DNA from: Caenorhabditis remanei
Taxonomy: Eukaryota > Nematoda > Chromadorea > Rhabditida > Rhabditidae
Assembly: GCF_010183535.1 (NCBI RefSeq)
Contig: NC_071332.1
Span: forward strand, 15,190,001-15,254,000
Length of the DNA stretch: 64,000 nucleotides
Direction: 5' to 3'
Part shown: positions 43,435 through 53,599 of the stretch, piece by piece
Layout of the letters: each line of letters opens with the position of its first letter
Numbering within the stretch: position 1 is the first letter of the stretch
Notes under the pieces: generated by a model
Told to the model about the DNA's origin: nothing
The model's input: the letters and a program-made list of their open reading frames with translations, nothing else
Databases searched by the model: none
Made by a program: the position numbers and the translations under genes

Positions 43435-43950
43435 ATGAAGCTTCTTATTCTTTTGGCTACATCTGCTCTCATCTTCTCTGTTCATTGTGATTATGCAAGT
43501 GGTGGAGAAGGTAACGCTGCTCCACCAGCACCGCCAGTAGAAGCAGCTCCCGTTCCAGCTCCAGAGGCAGCGCCCGCCCCTGAACCAGCTCCAGACGTCG
43601 CTCCTGCCGCTCCAGCTGCCGACGCCGGAGGATATGCCGCTGCTGCTCCGGCAGCAGGAGGAGGAGGAGGATCCTACCCGGCTAAAAAGAGAAGAGTTGT
43701 CCGTGCCTATGCCGATGCAGCAGCTCCACCAGCCGAGCCAGCACCTGCCCCAGAAGCTGCACCCGCTCCAGAGCCAGCTCCAGCGCCTGAGCAAGCCCCA
43801 GAACCAGCACCAGCTCCTGCTCCAGATGCTGCACCAGCTGCACCAGCAACCGAAGCAGGTGGATATGCCGCCGCAGCACCAGCTGGTGGAGGCGGTGGAT
43901 CGTACCCAGCAAAGAAAATGATGAGATTCTCTCGTCTGTTTACCGTCTAA
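43435..43950 (+). CDS. Secreted Pro/Ala-rich repeat protein A2 (171 aa)
   Basis: The start is placed two bases after TTTTTCAG, as in A1. Signal peptide M-K-L-L-I-L-L-A-T-S-A-L-I-F-S-V-H-C, then two modules. The first carries K-K-R-R-V-V-R-A-Y-A-D and the last K-K-M-M-R-F-S-R-L-F. It is the inverted partner of A1; upstream DNA is homologous to that of A1. Confidence 0.85.
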   Translation: MKLLILLATSALIFSVHCDYASGGEGNAAPPAPPVEAAPVPAPEAAPAPEPAPDVAPAAPAADAGGYAAAAPAAGGGGGSYPAKKRRVVRAYADAAAPPAEPAPAPEAAPAPEPAPAPEQAPEPAPAPAPDAAPAAPATEAGGYAAAAPAGGGGGSYPAKKMMRFSRLFTV

Positions 43951-45148
43951 AAGAATATTTTCCTTGTCAATTATTCTCAATTCAACAGGTTATTCTCTTC
44001 ATTTACGGTTCTAATAATTTCACTGGTTTTCTAATAAATTTCTTCAATTTTCAATGAAACTCTTTGAACCATTTACTTAACCTCCAAAGAAATACGCAAA
44101 TGCGCTCCGTAGCAGATGTTATTGTTGTGAGAAAAAAGAGGGGAAAGGTTCATCGACCACGCATGAAAATGACCAGAAAACATTCATTCTGCAGCAGCAG
44201 ATTGTGCGGAGAGAAACCTCTTCTCCTCTTTTCTTTGCACTTTCGGTTTGAAAATATTTGAATTTTCATTTAAATCCTCTTTTTCTTCGGGTAAGATGAT
44301 TTCATGAGGCTTCGAATTAGTCGTCGTCCTCCAGATAAATTTTCCTGATTCTAGAACATTTCGAAATCCTGAGCAAGTGCAATTTCCCAATACTTCCGTT
44401 TCATATTTCTCTCTGATATAAACAGTAAGATTGGCGCCGTTCTATGAAATCATACTTTGTTATTTTCGATTTGAAAAGAACACTCTGGTCGCTTGTTTTC
44501 TAATCATTTTCTCTGAAATAGAGACTAGAAAACAACGAGTTTCCATAGTAACAGCACTCCAAGTTGGAGCTGATGTCTTGTTCTTTTTGAGCGGTATATA
44601 AATTCAGTTGTCTGAAAACAGCCTGCGGCTTTTCAAGAAGACTCTATCACTTTTGAAAACTTTCTGTAAGATTTTCTTCTTTTTTCGGAACCGTTCTTCC
44701 TTAGAATCTACAAAATTTATTGCTAATCATTACTCATAACCTACAAACCAGCAATACCTAAAAAATCATTATCTCTCTCAATCTGTTCAACTGTTCGGCA
44801 TGACGTGGTGGTCAACATTCGAATTGTTTACCCCATTCTCTCTCATTTTTCCAAATGTCTCGATCTCTGCGTCGAACTATTTCTCAGTCACACATTGTGT
44901 TGTTTTGCCAACTAGGTCCTCTCTCATCTCTCTTCTCTTTTTTGCCAATAAACATTGCTCACTCTCCTTTTTGATTTGGGTTCTCTTCTTTGCTTTCTTT
45001 CGCTTTTTTCACTTTTGCAGGTTCTGATGGTGGGCTTTTTTCTATTCAGTACCTTGATGCGGTGAACTTTTCTTGAAGTTTACGATCTCTTCAGCTCTAC
45101 ACCGTTTTTTCTCATCCTTTCCCTCTTTCAAAGTGACATTCTTCCAGA
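43951..45148. other. Intergenic region before the four-TM gene array
   Basis: I see no supported gene. A short open frame on the minus strand at 44184-44390 begins with TTG rather than ATG. The last 500 bp are pyrimidine-rich and probably contain the promoter and leader of the gene at 45149; GGTATATAAATT near 44594 could be its TATA box. Confidence 0.4.
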
Positions 45149-45776
45149 ATGGATTACCAACAAAGTCAACCCCTCGGTCTTGAGACTCCAAAACTCTGGT
45201 GCATCCCAGCTCGTCCACTCGTCTGCGTTCTCGCCTTCCTCGGAGTGGCTCGTGGAATTGCTACTCTCATCTGGTCCGGCAACTGGGGAGAACGTGTCGC
45301 TGACATCATTTTCCTCTTCCTCAATCTTCTTCTTCTGTTCGGTGCCGCCCGTAACAACGAGCCAGCTCTCAAATGGTCGCAGAGAGTCGTCTTCTTGGCT
45401 GTAATCCTTGCAGTCATTCAGTTCATGATCTGGCCAGTTATGTTCGCCAGTTTCACCGCTTCCGGATTGGCTGATAAGAACAACACAATGATCGCTTTGG
45501 AGGATGATCTCATCAGAACTGAGGACCAGAAAAAGAAGATGTTCGTTCGTGGAATGCTCTCAGGCTATGCACTCGAATTCGGAACTTTCTTGATGATCGG
45601 AGGTAAGATTTTTTGATTTGAAAAATGTTCAGCTGACATTATCTATCTTATGAATAGTCTCTAACCCTTTCTATTTTTCAGCCGAAATTCTCAAATACGT
45701 CTTGGTCAACCGTCTCTGGCAATACGCAAAGTCGACCGAGAACATTGGAGGAGGAAACCAGTACATCGTCCCATAA
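45149..45776 (+). CDS. Four-TM membrane protein, array member 1 (182 aa)
   Basis: Exons 45149-45602 and 45682-45776. Four hydrophobic segments lie at residues about 22-44, 50-68, 80-108 and 138-157, with a hydrophilic loop between TM3 and TM4. Family marks: P-x-L-W-C-I-P-A-R-P-L before TM1, L-L-F-G-A-A-R-N-N-E-P-A-L-K-W-S-Q after TM2, A-S-G-L at the end of TM3, and a short last exon with Y-V-L-V-N-R-L. The ATG follows TTCCAG-A, an acceptor suggesting trans-splicing or a leader intron. I do not recognise a functional name. Confidence 0.8.
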
Positions 45777-45984
45777 TCTGTCAAATCCCAATCATTTTTT
45801 GTACAGTGTACATACTTCATGACTCATTTTTTACTTCCCCTGAAATCTCCACAAAAGCATTAATCTACGAAATATAATATGGGGGTTGCATATACTTACT
45901 TGTCCCGTCACATTTCTCTTATATTTATTTTTATCTCGAAAAACTCAATAAACTCTTTTTTGGAGAACTGAAGGTTTCACTCTT

Positions 45985-46600
45985 ATATGTAATTATAATT
46001 CTTTGTGCAGAAAACTACAGGTTGTTCTTGACGAGTCAGCAAAATATGGAAATTGAAGTGTAACTCCTTGGGTTCGCCATAAAAAATGTTTTCGTATCAA
46101 AAACTACGAAGAACTAAACTAGGAATACACACCTTTACATTAAATTCAGCAAACTTTTTCCATGTCTAACAACAAAAAAATCAAAAAGATCGGTCAATTT
46201 GGTATCGATGGGAAGGGTTTGCATTCATTGTAAGAACGCGGGTTTGTCCGAATGGACGGTTTTGGTTTCACAAGGAGACCGGGGTGTTGCCCGAAGGCAG
46301 TTTATAGATTCGATAACCCATCAACTCCGGACCGATGCGAAATAGTGGCAAACGGAGGGTGTTTATATACCCGCGGCATTCCAAGCAGCCGACATTTGCG
46401 AGGGGAATGCTATTCGCGTGTTGTGTTGTATTTCACAATAGGGGGGACATAGAGTGAGAGAAAGAAACAGACAGAATTGATTTATTGAAACTGGAAAGAA
46501 ATGTGAAAGTTGGTTCATTGAAAAAGTGGATTGGAACACAAAAAGGAAAATACGATTTTTGTGATTTCATAGTTTTTCGTTTTCAGCACCTGAGTCATCA
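45985..46600 (+). repeat. Duplicated segment, copy 2, ending in the promoter of the 46655 gene
   Basis: Homologous to 22020-22545 through to TACGATTTTTGTGATTTCAT at 46551-46570, about 85 bp before the start codon of the secreted gene. A micro-ORF of 23 codons (M-S-N-N-K-K-I-K-K-I-G-Q ...) is open here at 46162 but frameshifted in copy 1. Confidence 0.7.
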
Positions 46601-46654
46601 ATCCAATAAAATTTTCTACTATAAAAGTATGCTTCCAAAGTATCAAAACCCAAA

Positions 46655-47017
46655 ATGTTCCGTCAATTTACCATTTTCCTTGCCATTCTTGCTGTTACTG
46701 CTTTCTCAGCTCCCACGAGCTATCCAACAGGTATGCCATCTTTCCTATCAAAACGAAGTATTCGAGTCAATTTATATTCAGAAGAACAACTCAAATCTGA
46801 GCTCGCTTCTGCCGGTATGACTCAAGGAAGTATTGATGGATTGATGTCGTTGACTAATAGATTCGCAACTGGATACCCATTGGTTCAATCGAACAAGGAA
46901 GCTACTGATAAATTCATTTCGGAATACACCAATGACGCTAACAATTTTATCAAAGCAATGTCTCCAGAAGATCAAAAGATCTACAATGCTCATCTGAAGA
47001 AGTATGGTCTTGCCTAA
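46655..47017 (+). CDS. Small secreted protein, paralog 1 (103 aa after splicing)
   Basis: Exons 46655-46730 and 46782-47017. Signal peptide M-F-R-Q-F-T-I-F-L-A-I-L-A-V-T-A-F-S-A. The mature part is helical: E-E-Q-L-K-S-E-L-A-S-A-G-M-T-Q, N-K-E-A-T-D-K-F, F-I-K-A-M-S-P-E-D-Q-K-I-Y and L-K-K-Y-G-L. The 51-bp intron is a multiple of three without a stop, so unspliced RNA would encode 120 aa. The paralog at 49060 has its intron at the same point, which supports splicing. AATAAA lies 11 bp after the stop. Family unknown. Confidence 0.8.
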   Translation: MFRQFTIFLAILAVTAFSAPTSYPTGMPSFLSKRSIRVNLYSEEQLKSELASAGMTQGSIDGLMSLTNRFATGYPLVQSNKEATDKFISEYTNDANNFIKAMSPEDQKIYNAHLKKYGLA

Positions 47018-47085
47018 TAGCTTCTTGAATAAAACAATTGACTTTCCTTATCAAAATCACAATTTATCATTTAAAAACCTAAAAT

Positions 47086-47370
47086 TTGCAAAACATCGGT
47101 CAAGTTGGTGTTAATGGGAAGGGGTTTCACATTCTTAATGAGAATGCTAGTGAATATTTAATTGTAAAGACAGAGAAATGTCCAATATACGAATTTGGCT
47201 TCACGGGGAATCCGAAATGTTGCCTGCGAGCAGGAAAGTTTCATGGTAACCCATCAACTCCGGACCGATGCGAAGAAATGAAGAACTGTGGGTGTTTATA
47301 TACCCGCGACATTGCAAGCAGCCGACATTTCGGAGGATTTTTTCCCCGCCTTAGGTTTACATAGCGGAAA
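47086..47370 (+). repeat. Dispersed repeat, copy 3 (diverged)
   Basis: Shares GGTCAAGTTGGTGT, GGGAAGGG, CCGGACCGATGCGA, GGGTGTTTATATACCCGCG and CAAGCAGCCGACATTT with copies 1, 2 and 4. The frame M-Q-N-I-G-Q-V-G-V-N-G-K-G stays open for 92 codons in this copy only, with a Cys pattern (C-P, C-C, D-R-C, C-G-C-L-Y). Whether it encodes protein is unclear. Confidence 0.6.
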
Positions 47371-47954
47371 AAAAAGAAACACGGTTCATTGGGGAAGAGG
47401 CATTGAAACTTGAGATTTTTTAGAAATCCAATAAATCGAACATGTTCATTAAAATATAAGTTTAGAAAAAAGCCATACAGCACCCTGATAAGTATTAAAC
47501 GAACACTTGAGAGCATAGCCTACTTCTGAAAGTATGAAAAGTCCTAAATTCTGAAAAATATGCTGAAAATCAAACTTGTCGAATTTCGGCCCGGGCCGGC
47601 CCGGCTCCAAGAAAAGGTATCTACTTTTTAACCATTTTTTTGCATTAAAAAATTTTCTTATTTAAAAAATCCAATTTTTGATCTATAGACAGCTTTTGAT
47701 TGAATTCTGTAGTATAGTTAAAAATTCGACACATTTTCGGGAAAAATTCAACTTTTTCAAAATTTAGTAGAAAAAAACTCTGAATCTCAAACACTGAAAT
47801 TGCTGAAAATATGGATCAAAAATTATTGATGTAATTTACCGATTCGTGACACACCTGGTTATCCCAGCACCTTCAAAGGAAATTCTCCGTTATTGAAACT
47901 TCAAGATTGAGTATCTATAAGATTTTTTGAAAATCGTAGACCAAGTGAAAATTT

Positions 47955-48215
47955 CCAAAAAGATCGGTCAAGTGGTGTGATGGGAAGGGTTTGCATTCTT
48001 TGTAAGAACGCGGGGTTTGTTCAATGGACGGTTTTGGTTTCACAAGGAGACCAGGGTGTTGCCTGAAGGCAGAAAGAAGATTTCAGATAACCCATCAACT
48101 CCGGACCGATGCGAAAAAGTGGGAAACGGAGGATGTTTATATACCAGCGGCATTCCAAGCAGCCGACATTTCCAAGGGAAAGGCAACTATCTTGTTGTAA
48201 CATATTTCACAATAA
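47955..48215 (+). repeat. Dispersed repeat, copy 4
   Basis: Contains GGGAAGGGTTTGCATTC, GAACGCGGGGTTTGT, GGTTTCACAAGGAGACCAGG, CTCCGGACCGATGCGA and CATTCCAAGCAGCCGACATT. It lies just downstream of the frameshifted secreted gene at 48386-48743. Confidence 0.7.
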
Positions 48216-48385
48216 GGTTGACACAGGAAAGAAGCACTGATAGGAAGACACTAGACAGTTTTGAATTCTTAGTCATTCCTTGATCATTTCCTGATAAATT
48301 TTTCAGCTTGCATCATCTCACCGCGAGAAAAAAAGTTGTATGAAAGATAATTTATTGATCAATCCAATTCAATAAACCAAAACAT

Positions 48386-48743
48386 TTAGATAAGTCCGTA
48401 CTTTTTCAAACTCTCTGCATAAATCTTTTGGTCTTCTGGAGACATTGCCTTGACGTAATTCTGAGCCTCAACGGTGTACTCCGTAATGAACTTGTCTGAT
48501 GCTTCCTTGTTAGCTTGAACAATCGGGTACTGGGTTGCAAACTTCTGAGCCAATGCATGCAGACCATCAACTCCACTTTGAGACATTCCAGCTGCTTTGA
48601 GTTCTGCGTCGTATTGTTCTTCTAAAAATAAGGAAAGTAATAACTGAATGAGAAAGATCTATGGGTACTCACGACTTGGAAGATTCATTGTGGCATGGGC
48701 CAAAACTGCACAGCATGCGATGAAAAGAGAGTTTCTTGAACAT
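48386..48743 (-). pseudogene. Small secreted protein, paralog 2, frameshifted in the signal peptide
   Basis: Exon 2 (48386-48621, 236 bp as in both paralogs) is intact: E-Q-Y-D-A-E-L-K-A-A-G-M-S-Q through S-L-K-K-Y-G-L-I. Exon 1 (48673-48743) begins with a good ATG (M-F-K-K-L) and contains the hydrophobic run F-I-A-C-C-A-V-L-A-H-A, but in a different frame. The exon is 71 bp where 70 would keep phase. The slip is at a T run (AAAA at about 48723-48726 on the plus strand). This is either a recent one-base insertion or a base-calling error; otherwise the gene looks functional. Confidence 0.7.
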
Positions 48744-49059
48744 TTTCTTGAAAAGATTTTGATGGATATTCCATATTTCGAATGCTTTATATAGTTACAG
48801 ATTTTCTACTGAATCTCTATTTTAGAACAGTTCGAACAGTCTAAAGAGACGCAGACATGTTTCGTATTTTGTTGACCGTGTAGTGTGTTAGTCAACTTTC
48901 TAGTCATCTTGTCCCCTCTGGAAAGTGTTATGTATGAAAACTAAATACGATTTTTGTGATTTCATAGTTTTCATCCAGCTGAGTCAACACAACAATTAAA
49001 TGACCCTTATAAAAAGGAAATGATTTTGAGAAGAAAGTATCAGAATTCATTCTTTCAAC

Positions 49060-49599
49060 ATGTTCCGTCTTCTCAGCATCCTTCTCGTCGCCTTCGCCGT
49101 CTGTGCATTTTCAGCTCCAGCTCCAGTCAACTATCCAACTGGTTGGTTTTCTTATGTACTTTGGACAAACTTTTTAAAATTTGTCCCTGTTCCGACCTAA
49201 AAAACCATCAAGTAGTTTATCTTGAAATTACTTTCATAAAATTTCTGATTTATCTCCAAACTATTTCGGTTCTCACTCATAAATCAGTCAACAGACGTAC
49301 ATTCTAGACTGCGTGATATCAAAACATACTTGCACTTTGCAATAGTACAATTTCTATTTCCAGAAGAGCAATCGAAAGCAGAACTCAAGGCCGCTGGAAT
49401 GACCCAGGCCAGTATCGATGGATTAGACGCATTCACCAAACGTTTTGTCAGCGGTTTCCCATTGGTTCAATCCAACAAAGAAGCTACTGACAAGTTCCTT
49501 GCGGAGTACACAACTGATGTCCAGAACTTTGTGAAGGCTATGTCACCGGAAGACCAGACCATTTATAACAACTATTTGAAGAAATATGGACTCGCCTAA
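49060..49599 (+). CDS. Small secreted protein, paralog 3 (105 aa)
   Basis: Exons 49060-49141 and 49364-49599. Signal peptide M-F-R-L-L-S-I-L-L-V-A-F-A-V-C-A-F-S-A, then E-E-Q-S-K-A-E-L-K-A-A-G-M-T-Q, N-K-E-A-T-D-K-F, V-K-A-M-S-P-E-D-Q and Y-L-K-K-Y-G-L-A. The intron is in the same position and phase as in paralog 1 but longer (222 bp). The upstream TACGATTTTTGTGATTTCAT motif at about 48948 is shared with paralog 1. Confidence 0.85.
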
Positions 49600-50539
49600 T
49601 TTTTTTTTATTTCATCAATAAAAATCTATTTTTCATACCTATCTCTGTTATATTTTGTAGTTACTCAAAAAGAAGAGTCTGACTAAGATGCTACCTCCCA
49701 TTTTCTTGTTTTCGAATCTCTCCCAAAACCGAAAATCTTTATGACTCCATCCCTAATTAACGCCCGTCCAGTCATGCGTGCCATTTCTGATAATTTCTTG
49801 TTTTCACATCTTTCCACACATCTAGCTTTTATCATGAATCATTTCTGTTATTCTAGAAACTCTCCTCACGAGTTTTTTTCCTACGAGAGGAGCTAAATTA
49901 CTGTTATTCTTGTCTACACACTATATAATTTCAGAGGGAATACCGTTTGGTATAAAAGAGAAAGGAGTAGGAGAGGAGTTCCCGATTTTGTTATTGTCTA
50001 ATCAGATTTCAGGTGAGTCTGGGTTACGGTAGCTTGAGAAGCTCGAGTGCTCCGGATTCCTTTCATAGGTGGCTAGGCATCCCTCTGTACTTCAGTCTCA
50101 AAAGTCCAGCGTCGTTTTATGTATCTCGGTTTTAATATGTCTCACTGTCAATACCCCATTTCAGATACCTTTATGGGTTTTCAGAATCTCCCTCTTACAT
50201 TTTCGTCTTCTCCTCCTCTACTCAATGTATATGTTTTCCGAGAACCTCTTTCAATTGTAGTATTGCGTGTCTCCGCCCTCACTCACAACTCACAACTCGG
50301 AGCTCAATCCGTGTCGATAAAACTCTCATTCGAGACTCACAGCGACTTGAGGAGAAGATGATTTTTTTGTTGTCTCCTTCTCCCCACTCGCCGCCAAATT
50401 ATGGGTGTAGTTACCCGTAGCAACCATGCCCATCATCGTCTTCTTCTCCTATTTTTCTCATTTCTCTTTTTCGAGAAAAGAGGTTTTCTTCTCTTCTGAT
50501 TTTCTTCTTCCTTCCTACCCAAAACTCCATATCTTCAGA

Positions 50540-51360
50540 ATGGGTGGCTCTGAAAAAGAGCCCACCTATCGTGGTGCCTACATTCGTCCGATCCTTCTGA
50601 TCTACTCAAGTTTGGTGCTCATCGGAACCAGCTACGCCTTCATCAGCGAGGGTCATCCGATAATGAGAATCAACAACTGTGCCACGTTGACTCTCCATGC
50701 GATCCTCTTCTTCGGTGCCCTCTTCAACACCGAACGCTCTCTCGGGTGTGCCGAGAGATTCCTGAGACTCTTCATCTGTCTCTACATCGCCATCTTCTTT
50801 GTGCTCCCCGTCATGATGGCGAGCATGCGGGCGTCCGGGTCAGCACCCCACACCCCAAAGATGCTTCACGAGTCTCTCGGAAGCTACATCAGGAAATCGT
50901 TCGAGAAGGAGCCGAGCGAGGCGGAGAAGCGATTCGACGAGGAAGCCAAGGATCAACTCCTCCAAGTCTTCACTGACGATGATACCAAGTTGAAAGTGGA
51001 TTCAATGTTTTTGGACAAGGTATCCAAGGAAACCGTCATCAAAGTTCTGGACTATGGAGAGTTCAGGATTCTCAAGGAACACGCCCTTCAAAACCACACT
51101 ATCTCCGGTCTCTTCTTCGACAACATGATCCATGACATCAGAAGACGTGAGGCATTCAGAGCAGGAATTTGGTCTGGATACGGAATGGAAATGGCTTGTA
51201 TCTTGACTATCATTTGTAAGTTGACGTGGATTTTAGGGTTCAAGCAAGTTTTTTATTCGAACAATTTTCAGTGCTCGCCGTCCAACACCACCTCGTCAAG
51301 CGCATGTGGCTCCATTCGATCTTCAATCAACCTCTCAAGGAGCAGTATCTTTACTATTGA
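50540..51360 (+). CDS. Four-TM membrane protein, array member 2, with a long TM3-TM4 loop (254 aa)
   Basis: Exons 50540-51215 and 51272-51360. It starts M-G-G-S-E-K-E behind ATCTTCAG-A. It keeps the family layout, with Y-I-R-P-I-L-L before TM1, F-F-G-A-L-F-N after TM2 and M-R-A-S-G-S after TM3. The hydrophilic region before TM4 is about 115 residues, longer than in the siblings, and rich in Lys/Glu/Asp with predicted helices. The last exon reads V-Q-H-H-L-V-K-R-M-W, a variant of the Y-V-M-I-K-R motif. Topology suggests the enlarged loop lies on one face of the membrane. Confidence 0.8.
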
Positions 51361-51530
51361 TTCGCCTTCTGTCCGTTTTCTGATCTCGAGCTCCTTTCCC
51401 GTCCCCTCTTCTCTCAAACACACACACCTTCCTTTTCCTTTTTTCTCTTTTGAATTACACTCTGTCTGTCTGATGAATGAATGAATTCCCATGTTAATAA
51501 TAAGAGAGTCAGAAAAGTACAAAAAATAAT

Positions 51531-51857
51531 TTAAAGACCACAAATACTTATAGCACTACATGCATTCAGGCAGGTTCTGCAGCAGCCAAGGCATGAGTCA
51601 CGTGGATTGGAGTTTTTGGGGTTTGGTGGTTGGTTGATAGGGTTAGGAGGATCGGTTCTGCAAAAAAGTACAAAAATAGATAAAGGAACACTCCTGACTA
51701 TCTGCTAAATCAGACTGTTAAGATTGTAATTCGCTCCAACAGGAATTCAAAAAAAAACTCACACAGGAACATAGCTTTCCAGACTTGGTTGGTTTGTGAT
51801 GGGATGTTTAGTTTTCGGGTTCAGCGCAACATCATTTTCCAACACCTTCAGCAGATT
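51531..51857 (-). CDS. 3' exons of a small Pro/Asn-rich, Cys-rich protein (73 codons seen, 5' exon not found)
   Basis: Exons 51763-51857 and 51531-51657 join in phase (donor GTGAG, acceptor TTTTGCAG). They encode N-L-L-K-V-L-E-N-D-V-A-L-N-P, then a Pro/Asn-rich linker (D-P-P-N-P-I-N-Q-P-P-N-P), then a compact cysteine cluster C-L-G-C-C-R-T-C-L-N-A-C with a final C-G-L. An upstream exon with a signal peptide is expected beyond 51858, but I could not find one with a start and a matching donor. It may use a distant exon or be decaying. Not recognised. Confidence 0.5.
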
Positions 51858-52154
51858 CTAGACGAAGGAAATGAAAGGTGAAGGGATGAATTCAAAACAA
51901 CAACGACTATGTGTACATGTAATGGTCATTTTTGGAACTGGTTACATGAATAAACATCATGTTTTTTTAGGGAAGATTGTTGTTAAAGTTTTGGTTTTTG
52001 ATGTATCGATAATGATCGTAATTGATACTGCAGTTTCGATGAGTGTCATCTAGAAATTTATATGAAGTTCAAACTTTTCAGACCAGTCTTTTGAGCAAGA
52101 ACAAAATTATTACAAATGAATTTTTTACAGCGTTGCCTATCTGAATCGACTTGT

Positions 52155-53045
52155 TTTCATTAAGGAAATGACACGAATCGATGCCAACATGTGAAGCAAA
52201 TGGGCGATCTATGGAAAATCGTATTTCTGCATTGTTATAGTTTTTTCCGATCTCCACTTTTTCAGAATCTGGAGAATCTCAGATAAAATATTCCTTCAAT
52301 TTATAAAGTTTTCTTACTTGTTTACTTCTCCTACCGACCGCTCTTATGCTCTCTTTTTCCCCTATAAAATTTTAGATACATGTTACATTTTAAATTGTGT
52401 CAAAGAAACTGTAACAATTTGTCATGGACAGATGCTGTGTATCCAGCACTGTCTGTGCTATCTTATCTTACTTCCCCCACACAGATTCCAATCTGTCTAA
52501 GACCCCGTGTGCTACAGATAGAGCCTCCATTTCCTTTATTTTCCATCAGTTTGTTTCATTGTAACACTTTTTACATATAATTTGCAATGTTCTAGACAGT
52601 TGTGTCAGAAATCCTGTCCCAGAACCTTGTTTTATTTAATGAAATGCCACAGTCCCATGCCAACATGTAAAGCAAATGGACGATCTATGGAAAATCTTAT
52701 TTTCCCCTTGTTATATGTAGTTTATTCCGATCTCCACTTTTTCAGAATCTGGAGAATCTCAGATAAAATATTTCTTCAGTTTATAAAGTTTTCTTACTTG
52801 TTTAACTCTCCTACCGACCGCTCTTATGCTCTCTATTTCCCCTATAAAATTTTTGATACATGTTAAATTTTAAATTGTGCCAAAGAAGCTGTAACATTTT
52901 GTCATGGACAGATGCTGTGTATCCAGCACTGTCTGTGCTATCTTATCTTTCCTCCCACAGATTCCAATCTGTCTAAGACCCCGTGTGCTACAGATAGAGC
53001 CTCCATCTTTATTTTCCATCAGTTTCGTTTCATTGTAACACTTTT
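52155..53045 (+). repeat. Tandem duplication of about 400 bp (480-bp period)
   Basis: The unit at 52155-52575 is repeated at 52640-53045. Shared runs include TTCAGAATCTGGAGAATCTC, CTACCGACCGCTCTTATGCT, CAGATGCTGTGTATCCAGCA and CCGTGTGCTACAGATAGAGC. Differences are scattered substitutions and small indels. I see no protein-coding logic in it. It lies between array members 2 and 3. Confidence 0.85.
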
Positions 53046-53599
53046 GTCGGTCACATTTGGAGAGATTTATTTTTTCATTCGTTTTTGTTCCCCCAAAAGT
53101 TAGACTTTATTTTTTTGCTTGGAGCAATGAAGCCAGAACCAGTTAATTTTCTAAATGCCTTAGTTAACTCATTTATACTTGGTAACGTTCCTGCCCGGAA
53201 ATCCTAGATTAAATAGAAACAATTTGATATGAGATGAGCCTTTTCATTAAACTTGAAAAAAAAGTTGCGTTGGTCTGACCTCTTTCCGGTGTCATATGAA
53301 GTGAGGACTCTAGTGTAAAAACAAAAATCTCGCGAGGAGCAGTTTTTTTCGTTCACATTTCTTATATCCAATTGCTCATGTGACTGACGCTAACCTATTA
53401 ATAAAATCAACGAGATGATAGAAGTATAAAAGATATCGGTGTATGTAGCATGTACCAATTTATATAACTTTAAATTTTCCTTTTTTTTGGAATCTTTTCA
53501 AAGTTCACATCTCTTTTTCACATCTCTTTTTCCTTATTTTCTTGTCGTGTCTCAATATTTTTAGGTCCATTATTATATCTTACATTCCAATTTTACAGC

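Larger units (their letters stand above)
38405..43960. repeat. Inverted duplication A1-B1 / B2-A2 around the glutaredoxin-like gene
   Basis: Gene order and strands are A1(-), B1(+), Grx-like(+), B2(-), A2(+), a palindrome of genes. The A1-B1 spacer (39061-39836) and the B2-A2 spacer (42642-43434) are also homologous in inverted orientation, for example AAAGAGACGGATTTGAATTA versus its complement TAATTCAAATCCGTCTCTTT. The arms are about 2.3 and 1.85 kb; the difference is mainly module number and spacer indels. Confidence 0.85.

Noticed and set aside
44184..44390. Minus-strand frame resembling an N-myristoylated protein (G-N-C-T-C-S-G start)
   Set aside because: The first codon is TTG, not ATG, there is no upstream ATG in frame, and no splice acceptor or homolog in the window supports it.
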